DNA from: an uncultured Mycoplasmatota bacterium
GTDB taxonomy: Bacteria > Bacillota_I > Bacilli_A > RF39 > UBA660
Assembly: GCA_948437815.1 (NCBI GenBank)
Contig: CAOJKG010000047.1
Location: 1-6,717 of the forward strand
DNA: 6,717 nucleotides
Direction of reading: 5' to 3'
The notes beneath the pieces were generated by a model. That model had not been told where the DNA came from and ran no database searches. It saw only the letters and a list, made by a program, of their open reading frames with translations. Of this stretch, positions 1-5,195 are shown piece by piece. The translations under genes were made by a program, and so were the position numbers. Each line of letters opens with the position of its first letter. The stretch's first letter is position 1.

Positions 1-1034
1 AAGTAATCTTCTCTAAAGTAAGTTTTACAGTCCTTACATTTATAATAAAGATACTCTGTACCATTAGCTTTTTTTGTTCCATTGCAAGCCATAATTCTAC
101 CACACTTAGGACATAATAACTTCTGCATAAATAAATATTGTTTAGCTCTATAATAGTTATGAATATTCTTTTGTATGTTTTCTTGGCATTGGTAAAATAT
201 ATCTTCTTCTATTATTTTAGGAACAATATCAACTATTTCTACGGTTTCTTTATTTTCAACGTTTCTTCGATATTCATAAGTACCTATATAATATTTTCCA
301 TTTAAGATTTTTGAAATTGAACTATCAGTCCAAGCACGATACTTTATTTTTTCTTCTCCTGTTTCTTTATCGGTTTTCTTACTAGATATTACTTTTGGAT
401 ATTTCTCTTTTAAAATAGTAGATATTTGAAAGTAAGTTTTTCCATTTAAGCACAAATCAAAAATTTCTCTAACTATTTTTGCTCCAGTTTCATCGATGAC
501 CCACTTTTTAGTGCTTTTCCCATCTATAATTTCTTTTTTATAACCAAGAGGAGGTTTACCACCAAAATTTCCTTTATTAACAGCACTTTCTACACCTATA
601 AGAGTTCTTTCAACAATTAGCTCTCTTTCAAATTGAGCGAATATACCTAACATACGTGCAAACATCATTCCAGAGGCTTCAGAAGTATTTATTTTCTCAC
701 AAAGTAATTCTATACCACAGTTATATTTCTTAATTTCATTAAAGAAATTCTCAAAATCACTTATGCTACGACTAATTCTATCTAATTTGAAAGCTACAAT
801 GCAATTAAATTTCCCTTTTTTCATCTCTTTTATCATTTGTTGATATTGAGGTCGATTTTCAGTTGATTTTCCACTTATACCAGCTTCTTTATAAATCTTG
901 AAAACTGTATAGCCATTATACTCACAATAAGCTTTTAATCTTTTTTCCTGTTCTTCTAAACTATGACCCTCTCTAGCTTGGTCTAAAGTGCTTACTCTAG
1001 TATAAATAGCTACGATTTTTTTATCACTATTCAT
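1..1034 (-). CDS. Large serine recombinase (integrase), C-terminus cut off by window edge
   Basis: Site-specific recombinase that would cut and rejoin DNA through a phosphoserine intermediate, probably integrating or excising this element. I translated 344 codons from ATG at 1034; the frame is still open at base 3. The N-terminal catalytic domain has YTRVST with nucleophile Ser15, the LDRISR motif with Asp85, Arg86 and Arg89, and the helix around FAQFERELIVERT (132-144). The recombinase domain follows from about GKPPLGY (159-165). A zinc ribbon with Cys308, Cys311, Cys333 and Cys336 sits at the edge. Family members usually run to 450-600 residues, so a coiled coil and C-terminal tail are missing from view. 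It starts 3 bp after the stop of the 100-aa gene, with its ribosome site AAAGGAAG inside that gene's last codons, so the two are co-transcribed. No frameshift is seen. The family is certain; the role as this element's integrase is inferred. Confidence 0.95.
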   Translation of the reverse strand, partial: MNSDKKIVAIYTRVSTLDQAREGHSLEEQEKRLKAYCEYNGYTVFKIYKEAGISGKSTENRPQYQQMIKEMKKGKFNCIVAFKLDRISRSISDFENFFNEIKKYNCGIELLCEKINTSEASGMMFARMLGIFAQFERELIVERTLIGVESAVNKGNFGGKPPLGYKKEIIDGKSTKKWVIDETGAKIVREIFDLCLNGKTYFQISTILKEKYPKVISSKKTDKETGEEKIKYRAWTDSSISKILNGKYYIGTYEYRRNVENKETVEIVDIVPKIIEEDIFYQCQENIQKNIHNYYRAKQYLFMQKLLCPKCGRIMACNGTKKANGTEYLYYKCKDCKTYFREDY

Positions 1035-1037
1035 AAT

Positions 1038-1340
1038 TTAATCGCTTCCTTTCGATTTTAAAATTACTTTCCCTAGAATTCTATCACTACCATAATAAAA
1101 CTTATCATCTTCTTTAGCATTTAATAATTCTATATCCTTATTAGATACCAAAGGTACAATAAAGGTATTGTAGAACATAGCCATATTAATACTACTCTTC
1201 GGAAAGAAATAAGCACATATTTCTTCAACTGAAATATTTCCAACTTCTTTTATAACATCTAGCACTTGACTTTCAATATGTTTTAGTGATACCTTTTTAC
1301 CTAATTTTTTTAAATCTTCTTTTTTACTAACATATTTCAT
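1038..1340 (-). CDS. Small hypothetical protein between two serine recombinases, winged-helix-like
   Basis: Unrecognised 100-aa protein. The N-terminus (residues 1-20) is lysine-rich. Residues about 21-85 read like a winged helix: a helix around SQVLDVIKEVG, a second around SVEEICAYF, a third around INMAMFYNTFIVPLV, then a hairpin-like IELLN...KFYYG. This is fold guessing by eye, not a family match. It starts 7 bp after the resolvase stop, with AAAGGA of its ribosome site overlapping the end of that gene, and it ends 3 bp before the integrase start. It is therefore the middle cistron of a three-gene recombination operon. The position suggests a DNA-binding accessory factor, for example a recombination directionality factor or operon regulator. 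That is inference from context only. No membrane segment or signal peptide is seen. Confidence 0.75.
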   Translation of the reverse strand: MKYVSKKEDLKKLGKKVSLKHIESQVLDVIKEVGNISVEEICAYFFPKSSINMAMFYNTFIVPLVSNKDIELLNAKEDDKFYYGSDRILGKVILKSKGSD

Positions 1341-1347
1341 ATTAAAA

Positions 1348-1965
1348 TCAATTCCTTTCTTCTTTTACCCAAGCATAGAATTTATTAGGTTTTATTCCAC
1401 CTAGTAATTCCATAGCTTTTTTTGCTGTAATTTTTTTATTGTTCCACTTCTCATAAACTTCGCTCCAGTTAGTAGGAAGTGGGAGAGTAGGACGACCCAT
1501 ACGATTACCAGTTTTAGTTTTCCCAGTTTTTAAATATAGGTCAATTCCCTCACGTTGCCTAGAACGTATATAGGTTCTTTCTTGTTCTGCCACATAAGAT
1601 AGCAAAGCAAGAATAATATCATTGATAACACTTCCAAGTAAATCTTTATTCTTGCTTGTATCTAATATCGGCATATCTAAAACTTTAATATCTGCTTTAA
1701 TGTTTTGTGTTATATCTCGCCACTCTTCAAGTATCATATTATAGTTTCTTCCTAAGCGGTCAATACTTTTAATCACTAAAATATCGTTTTCTCTTAAAGC
1801 ATTTTTCAATATTTGATATTGTTCTCGATTAAAATCTTTTCCACTTTGCTTATCAATATAAATATCTCGCTCATCAATATTAAATTCTTTAAGAGCTTCT
1901 AATTGTCTAGCAACATTTTGGTCTTTACTACTTGCCCTTATATAAGCAAAAATCTTACTAGCCAT
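1348..1965 (-). CDS. Small serine recombinase (resolvase/invertase family)
   Basis: A 205-aa resolvase/invertase-type recombinase, close to the usual 180-210 aa. It would resolve multimers or cointegrates, or invert DNA, through a serine nucleophile. The catalytic domain begins IFAYIRASSKDQN, matching the YxRVS motif with Arg10 and Ser12. SIDRLGRN supplies Asp69, Arg70 and Arg73. The long E helix follows about 115-140 (LLSYVAEQERTYIRSRQREG), then GRP near 157-159, and a C-terminal helix-turn-helix from about 170 (ITAKKAMELLGGIKPNKFYAWV). The start is ATG at 1965 with a strong AAGGAGGTG at 1971-1979. It is the first gene of the operon with the 100-aa protein and the integrase. The upstream gap holds dyads resembling a res site, so the enzyme may also repress its own promoter, as Tn3-type resolvases do. 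Whether it resolves or inverts cannot be told from sequence. Confidence 0.93.
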   Translation of the reverse strand: MASKIFAYIRASSKDQNVARQLEALKEFNIDERDIYIDKQSGKDFNREQYQILKNALRENDILVIKSIDRLGRNYNMILEEWRDITQNIKADIKVLDMPILDTSKNKDLLGSVINDIILALLSYVAEQERTYIRSRQREGIDLYLKTGKTKTGNRMGRPTLPLPTNWSEVYEKWNNKKITAKKAMELLGGIKPNKFYAWVKEERN

Positions 1966-1989
1966 TTCAACACCTCCTTAATGAAATTA

Positions 1990-1995
1990 ATTATA
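1990..1995 (-). promoter_or_regulatory. Putative -10 box of the resolvase operon
   Basis: The minus strand reads TATAAT here, 24 bp before the resolvase start codon and just upstream of its AAGGAGGTG ribosome site. No good -35 box is found at 16-19 bp, so the promoter would be weak or need help. The region upstream is the res-like dyad cluster, so resolvase bound there could block or modulate it. Confidence 0.45.
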
Positions 1996-2020
1996 TGTGA
2001 CATCATTTACAAAGATCGAG

Positions 2021-2142
2021 CCAAAAGTGTTGGAAAAACTCCAAAAGCATAAGAAATATTGCAAAACTTATGAATTGGAGTTTTATAAACACAATAATCA
2101 GCTTTTTTCGAGTGTTGCTAAAAGTATACTTTAAGCAATACT
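2021..2142. other. Candidate res site (three dyad elements) upstream of the resolvase
   Basis: Three dyads lie between the resolvase gene and the gene upstream. First, CCAAAAGTGTTGG at 2021-2033. Second, an imperfect inverted repeat at 2035-2084, with arms AAAACTCCAA/TTGGAGTTTT and CATAAG/CTTATG around a 13-nt centre. Third, a 32-bp near-palindrome at 2111-2142, centred on TA between 2126 and 2127, with core AAAGTATACTTT flanked by TTGCT and AGCAA; 14 of 16 pairs match. CCAAAAG recurs at 2021 and 2041 (20 bp apart), and AGTGTTG at 2026 and 2111. The total length near 120 bp, with the most symmetric TA-centred site farthest from the gene, matches the site I-II-III order of Tn3-type res. Neither strand shows a T-tract directly after the palindrome that serves a gene ending there, which argues against a terminator. 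Function is inferred. Confidence 0.5.
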
Positions 2143-2596
2143 AATTTTCTTTAGTATCATAATTTCTTTTAAAGGATATACGAGCACCATTAACACCCAT
2201 AAAATTACAATTTTCTTTTATTTCAGCTTTAACACTAAATGGAAACATGTATTCTTCTTTAGGTGCATTATCAAACAATATATCTATTTGCACTATAACC
2301 ATTCCTTTATCTAATAACTCTTCATAAGATTTTAAAATCTCTTCATCACAAATAATTGAAAAGCTATCAAAATCAAGAGTTGTATCTACATCACTTTCAC
2401 CAAAAATCAAAACGTAACTATCAGACTTAGTAATACCTCTAATATCTGCAAGATGAATTTGATTTTTAGAAATAATAATTTTGGTAGTATCATTCTCAAA
2501 AACCGAATGTAAATCAGAATAAGAACCGCCATGCAATACTATTTCTCTTAACTTTTTCTTTTTCTCTTTTTTTACAGTACCATTTTTCACATCCAC
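2141..2596 (-). CDS. Hypothetical protein, 151 aa, GTG start
   Basis: Not recognised. The first 17 residues are lysine-rich (KKEKKKKLR), and the rest looks like a soluble alpha/beta or beta-rich fold with alternating hydrophobic strands (TKIIISKNQIHLADI, DSYVLIFGE, MVIVQIDILF) and one likely helix (DEEILKSYEELLDKG). There is no signal peptide, membrane span or catalytic motif. I chose GTG at 2596 because AAAGGTG lies 4 bp upstream; a second GTG two codons later is less well spaced. The gene overlaps the end of the 137-aa gene by 10 bp, so translation is probably coupled and the two products may act together. Its TAG stop lies inside the 32-bp palindrome of the res-like region. No terminator is visible after it. 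Confidence 0.7.
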   Translation of the reverse strand: MDVKNGTVKKEKKKKLREIVLHGGSYSDLHSVFENDTTKIIISKNQIHLADIRGITKSDSYVLIFGESDVDTTLDFDSFSIICDEEILKSYEELLDKGMVIVQIDILFDNAPKEEYMFPFSVKAEIKENCNFMGVNGARISFKRNYDTKEN

Positions 2597-3000
2597 ACTT
2601 CACCTTTCTTTTTAGTTCTAACAAATAGTGCCAATTCGTTAGTTTCTAAATTTTCTTCTACTTCTGTATAATACATTCCACAACAAGGACAATCACTTAT
2701 TCCAGACTGAAATTCTTCATATGTAGTGTCATCATATTCTAAACCAACTTTATAAAGTCTAAAATCTGGTTTTAATAATTCTTCTATCGTACACTTATTC
2801 AATTTATCGGTGTTTAAAATTAAAACCAAATCATTATAAGTAGATGGAGTTAAAAACTTATCATCAAAGCAATACATATTGTATTGAATTCCATCCATTC
2901 TTATACCTTTTATCTCCTCTTCAAAAAATTTCATTTTAGGTAATGGAGTTTCTTTACTCCATACTGCTATACTTTTTATTTTTTTATTTACATTTTTCAT
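2587..3000 (-). CDS. Hypothetical protein, 137 aa, with a CPCCG cysteine cluster
   Basis: Not recognised. The N-terminus is basic (MKNVNKKIKS); the body contains NDLVLILNTDKL and an acidic region (EYDDTTYEEF). Near residue 104 comes CPCCG, three cysteines in four positions. This could be half of a metal site or a redox pair, but no second CxxC follows, so a full zinc ribbon is not present within one chain. The start is ATG at 3000, with GAAAGAGGT 5-6 bp upstream. An inverted repeat and a possible promoter precede it. Its last codons overlap the GTG start of the 151-aa gene. Both genes may belong to the longer transcript starting before the 193-aa gene. Role unknown. Confidence 0.72.
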   Translation of the reverse strand: MKNVNKKIKSIAVWSKETPLPKMKFFEEEIKGIRMDGIQYNMYCFDDKFLTPSTYNDLVLILNTDKLNKCTIEELLKPDFRLYKVGLEYDDTTYEEFQSGISDCPCCGMYYTEVEENLETNELALFVRTKKKGEVWM

Positions 3001-3019
3001 AATTTACCTCTTTCATTAT

Positions 3020-3060
3020 ATATAATCGCTAAGGCGAGAGAGCAACGCCTACGATTATAT
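3020..3060 (-). promoter_or_regulatory. Bulged inverted repeat before the 137-aa gene (operator or attenuator)
   Basis: The arms TATAATCG (3021-3028) and CGATTATA (3052-3059) pair perfectly. Inside them TA-GGCG and CGCCTA pair around single-base bulges, leaving a loop with GAGAGAG at 3036-3042. This is an unusually GC-rich patch for the window. On the minus strand the stem ends about 9 bp before the GAAAGAGG ribosome site and has no T-tract, so it is not a simple terminator. The loop GAGAGAG is complementary to CTCTCTC at 3076-3082, allowing an alternative pairing. It also overlaps a possible -10 box, so it may act as an operator instead. Confidence 0.45.
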
Positions 3061-3084
3061 TTTCTATTTAAATTACTCTCTCAA
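3054..3084 (-). promoter_or_regulatory. Possible internal promoter for the 137/151-aa gene pair
   Basis: The minus strand reads TTGAGA at 3079-3084 and TATAAT at 3054-3059 with a 19-bp spacer, longer than the ideal 17. The -10 box forms one arm of the 3020-3060 inverted repeat, so a protein bound to that repeat would block it. It would give the 137- and 151-aa genes their own transcript in addition to readthrough from the 193-aa gene. Confidence 0.35.
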
Positions 3085-3097
3085 TAAAGAACTAAAA

Positions 3098-3679
3098 CTA
3101 AGCTTGGTAATACCAATACTTCTTGTCGTTGTTCTTTTCATATTGTTTAATCTTAGCTTGTCTACCATGCAAACGATTAATCGCTTCAGTTATAGTAGAA
3201 ACATCTCGAACATCATTTGTTGTTAAATGATAATTGAAACGAGATAGTACAGAATTTAATCTATCTATCGTGTTCTCAATATAATCATTACCTAAGAAGA
3301 ATAAGTCCTCAATGCTTTTCACATTTGGAGTACCATCATTAACTAAGCAAATTAATTTAACAACGGGTGTATTAGAACTGCTCGTATAATAATACTCTGC
3401 TCTATCAATAGAACATGGAAGAACCACATTATCGGGTATCATAGCATGTTCTTTCTCGATAGATTTCTGCAAAGCCATTTGCATAATATTTAATGGTTCT
3501 TCATGATTTACATCAAATATCTCTATGTTATCTTGGAAAAGCCAACCATCATCTAGTTGTGTATCCATATCATCTTGTGATATAATATCATTAGATGTAT
3601 TTGAGATGTTTACATCATTTTGCTCTAAATTAGTTGCACCTAAATTAGAGCTTTTTACATCTTCTGATGAATTAAACAT
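3098..3679 (-). CDS. Hypothetical protein, 193 aa, acidic N-terminal tail plus OB-like C-terminal domain
   Basis: Not recognised as a named family. Residues 1 to about 60 are polar and acidic, rich in Asn, Asp, Ser and Gln (SSEDVKSSN, ISQDDMDTQLDDG), and probably disordered. Residues about 80-193 look folded: strands around NVVLPCSIDRAEYYY and TPVVKLICLVNDG, a helical part (NTIDRLNSVLSRF), then INRLHGRQAKIKQY and an aromatic end KKYWYYQA. This layout recalls OB-fold single-stranded DNA-binding proteins of phages, where a 'hG+.h.h....++++' strand and aromatic residues close the barrel. That is only inference. The start is ATG at 3679 with AAAGGAGG 6 bp upstream. It is the first gene of the leftward module, divergent from the repressor and preceded by a 12-bp stem leader, so it is the most likely direct target of the repressor. 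Confidence 0.75.
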   Translation of the reverse strand: MFNSSEDVKSSNLGATNLEQNDVNISNTSNDIISQDDMDTQLDDGWLFQDNIEIFDVNHEEPLNIMQMALQKSIEKEHAMIPDNVVLPCSIDRAEYYYTSSSNTPVVKLICLVNDGTPNVKSIEDLFFLGNDYIENTIDRLNSVLSRFNYHLTTNDVRDVSTITEAINRLHGRQAKIKQYEKNNDKKYWYYQA

Positions 3680-3705
3680 TATATACCTCCTTTCTCATAA
3701 GATTT

Positions 3706-3769
3706 TGCAAAGGGCAACTAGTTTGATAGGAGTTGTGGCTATATTAATGGCTCTTTTTTGCCCTTTGCA
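3706..3769 (-). promoter_or_regulatory. Long 5' leader stem-loop before the 193-aa gene
   Basis: TGCAAAGGGCAA (3706-3717) and TTGCCCTTTGCA (3758-3769) are perfect 12-bp inverted arms around a 40-nt loop. On the minus strand the stem begins at the predicted transcription start and ends 14 bp before the AGGAGG ribosome site at 3686-3691. The loop carries CTCCT (plus AGGAG at 3728-3732), which could pair with that site. A transcript-stabilising 5' stem, a translational switch, or a DNA-level operator are all possible. The leader does not match a riboswitch class that I recognise. Confidence 0.55.
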
Positions 3770-3774
3770 GTTTA

Positions 3775-3783
3775 AATATAACA
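3775..3783 (-). promoter_or_regulatory. Extended -10 promoter of the leftward module
   Basis: The minus strand reads TGTTATATT, an extended -10 box (TGn plus TATATT at 3775-3780). The -35 region at about 3798-3803 is poor (ATGAAA), as is common for extended -10 promoters. Transcription would start near 3768, at the first base of the 12-bp stem. The coincidence of predicted start and stem supports both calls. Confidence 0.45.
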
Positions 3784-3807
3784 CTATGCACGACAAGTTT
3801 CATTCAT

Positions 3808-3862
3808 TTTCAAAAATTAAAAAATAAGTTAAAATTCTTACTAAAATTTCAAAATTTTGAAA
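3808..3862. promoter_or_regulatory. Candidate repressor operators: repeated TTTCAAAA half-sites
   Basis: A perfect 16-bp palindrome made of TTTCAAAA and TTTTGAAA lies at 3847-3862, and a single TTTCAAAA half-site lies at 3808-3815, 39 bp away. The palindrome is just upstream of the repressor -35 box; the lone half-site is just upstream of the -35 region of the leftward promoter. This is the expected placement for an XRE repressor controlling both directions. AT-rich palindromes also arise by chance, so confidence is moderate. Confidence 0.4.
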
Positions 3863-3870
3863 AAGTTGTA

Positions 3871-3899
3871 TTTACTTTCATTTTAATGAAGATTATAAT
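3871..3899 (+). promoter_or_regulatory. Promoter of the XRE repressor gene
   Basis: TTTACT at 3871-3876 and a perfect TATAAT at 3894-3899 are separated by 17 bp. Transcription would start near 3906, giving a leader of about 19 nt. The spacer holds the dyad TTCATT-TT-AATGAA at 3877-3890, a good position for autorepression. Confidence 0.65.
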
Positions 3900-3924
3900 T
3901 AAAGTAATGTTATGAGGTGGGAAA

Positions 3925-4686
3925 ATGGTAAAAAAAACTGCTTATCAAATCGATAAGCATAGTGATGTTGAAATTAAAAAGACTGTAAAGGAAAATCGAG
4001 GAACTGATGAAAATGCCAAAACATATGAAATATTTGCAAGTAGATTAAATAAAGAACTGACTGAAAGAAAAATAAATCAAGAAGAATTTGCGAAAAAAAT
4101 TGATATTTCAGTTGGATCATTATCTAATTACCGAAATGGAAAAAATATACCAACGGGTGATATTATTGTTAAAATAGCCAATGAATTTAACTGCTCTACT
4201 GATTATTTATTAGGTTTAACTGACTTAAAAAGTATGGATAGTGATTTTAAAGCTATTCACGAAATAACTGGTCTATCCGATAAAGCAATAAAATATTTAG
4301 AGTATGAGCTTATAATATGCAAAAAAAAATACAAAGAATATGAAGCTAGAGTAGAAGAAGCAAAAGCAGAATACAAAAGAAGTGGAAAAAAAATTAAATA
4401 TATGATATACAACGGTAGTATATTTGACACATTAAACTACCTTATAGAAAATGAGTCAAATTATCACTTTCTTTATACTCTCACTAATTTTTTATGGGAA
4501 AATAATAATACTAACAGGCATATAGAAAATATTATTTCCAAAAATAAACGAAAAGATTTAAGCCCTATAACCGCTCAAACAATACAACGTTATAAACAAC
4601 AAGCTCACAATAATCAAGAAATTATAAAAATAATGCTAGACAAAATATTATTTAAAATGGGAGATAATTATTCAAGTAATAAATAA
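3925..4686 (+). CDS. XRE-family helix-turn-helix transcriptional repressor
   Basis: A 253-aa DNA-binding regulator and the only plus-strand gene. After a charged 35-residue N-terminal extension, residues 36-98 form a classic HTH_3 domain (FASRLNKELTERKINQEEFAKKI, then the recognition helix around SVGSLSNYRNGK, ending STDYLLGLTD). Next comes the 'AIHEITGLSDKAIKYL' stretch common in Firmicutes phage and element repressors. Residues about 119-157 are strongly charged and helical, probably coiled coil. The C-terminal 95 residues are unrecognised, probably for dimerisation. There is no S24 peptidase serine-lysine dyad, so LexA-like self-cleavage is unlikely. The start is ATG at 3925 with GAGGTGGG before it. 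It lies back to back with the 193-aa gene and probably controls that module and itself. The 54 bp after it show no terminator; a terminator-like hairpin lies about 190 bp further, inside the convergent gene. Confidence 0.9.
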   Translation: MVKKTAYQIDKHSDVEIKKTVKENRGTDENAKTYEIFASRLNKELTERKINQEEFAKKIDISVGSLSNYRNGKNIPTGDIIVKIANEFNCSTDYLLGLTDLKSMDSDFKAIHEITGLSDKAIKYLEYELIICKKKYKEYEARVEEAKAEYKRSGKKIKYMIYNGSIFDTLNYLIENESNYHFLYTLTNFLWENNNTNRHIENIISKNKRKDLSPITAQTIQRYKQQAHNNQEIIKIMLDKILFKMGDNYSSNK

Positions 4687-4740
4687 TAGCCAAAATAAAA
4701 GAATCAAAATATCTCCAGGGTTGCCAACAAACTATTAATA

Positions 4741-5127
4741 CTATCTTTTATTAAGTGCCATTAACACAACTACATTATATTTGCTTTCTAAACTCTCTAG
4801 CACATTTCTTATATAATAAAGTTTTTTACCTTGAATACGAAAATTGTAACCATCAACCATTATAAAACAATCAACAAATACATACTTCGGTTTTTTATAC
4901 TGAAGTATGTATTTTTCTATATCCTCAAGTAATAGAGAAGTATCGTTTATTACAGTTATATTCGTTCTATTTAACACTTTATACTTGTTTAATAGATATT
5001 CTTTAGAATTAACACAACTCAAATATAATATCGTTTTATTAGTGTTTATTCTCCTTATATGATTAACAAAAGAAGAAGTTATTCTTTTATCTTCCTCTTG
5101 ATTATAAAATAATGCTCGACTTCTCAT
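4741..5127 (-). CDS. DnaB-like RecA-fold protein with degenerate Walker A, 128 aa
   Basis: By eye it follows the RecA core of DnaB-type helicases: first strand RALFYN, a P-loop position occupied by QEEDKRI instead of GxxxxGKT, a helix SSFVNHI, strand TILYLSC where DnaB has FSLEM, ITVINDTSLLLEDIEKYI where DnaB has I-I-DxxxxTxxxIR, Walker B strand KYVFVDCF with Asp86, and YNVVVLMALNKR where DnaB has PVIALSQLNR. It ends there, without the later loops or arginine finger. It is therefore unlikely to hydrolyse ATP and may be a structural partner, regulator or remnant. I chose ATG at 5127, with GGTGG 5 bp upstream, over TTG at 5139, which would lie over that ribosome site. It follows the SSB gene by about 70 bp, which suits replication-linked work. 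The homology call is mine and unverified. Confidence 0.6.
   Translation of the reverse strand: MRSRALFYNQEEDKRITSSFVNHIRRINTNKTILYLSCVNSKEYLLNKYKVLNRTNITVINDTSLLLEDIEKYILQYKKPKYVFVDCFIMVDGYNFRIQGKKLYYIRNVLESLESKYNVVVLMALNKR
4877..4917 (+). terminator. Plus-strand terminator-like hairpin inside the convergent gene
   Basis: AAATACATACTTC (4876-4888) and GAAGTATGTATTT (4902-4914) form a perfect 13-bp stem with a 13-nt loop. On the plus strand the stem runs into TTTTTCTAT, the shape of an intrinsic terminator. The minus strand has no such T-tract (it continues GTTGATTG). The only upstream plus-strand gene is the repressor, ending 190 bp earlier without a terminator of its own. The stem is AU-rich with only three G-C pairs, so efficiency may be low. 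Confidence 0.45.
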
Positions 5128-5144
5128 ATATACCACCAATTCTA

Positions 5145-5175
5145 ATTATAAAGTAGATACTTCAAAATGCTACAA
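5145..5175 (-). promoter_or_regulatory. Possible promoter and operator of the DnaB-like gene
   Basis: The minus strand reads TATAAT at 5145-5150, with TTGTAG at 5170-5175 and a 19-bp spacer. The 12-bp dyad AAGTA-GA-TACTT (5151-5162) lies between the boxes, mirroring the dyad in the repressor promoter. A start near 5138 would leave only a very short leader before the GGTGG ribosome site. Readthrough from the SSB operon is the alternative, since no terminator separates them. Confidence 0.3.
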
Positions 5176-5195
5176 ATTTATATATACTCTTCATC

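Noticed and set aside
2111..2142. 32-bp palindrome as a transcription terminator
   Set aside because: On the minus strand it is followed by CGAAAAAAGC rather than a T-tract, it has no proper loop, and it overlaps the stop codon. No plus-strand gene ends here.
3525..3827. Plus-strand reading frame of 100 codons
   Set aside because: It is mostly antisense to the 193-aa gene, has no ribosome site, shows a low-complexity Ser-rich translation, and its end merely runs into the leader hairpin and promoter region.
4687..4740. Terminator between the repressor and the convergent gene
   Set aside because: The gap contains only GTTGCCAAC as a tiny dyad, without a usable stem or T-tract.
5128..5139. TTG start giving a 132-aa form of the DnaB-like protein
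   Set aside because: The TTG overlaps the GGTGG ribosome site that serves the ATG at 5127, and no other site lies upstream of it.
4882..5163. Repeated GAAGTAT motif near and in the DnaB-like gene as a regulator site family
   Set aside because: The same 7-mer also occurs in the integrase gene and the right-edge gene; a few copies are expected by chance in such AT-rich DNA.
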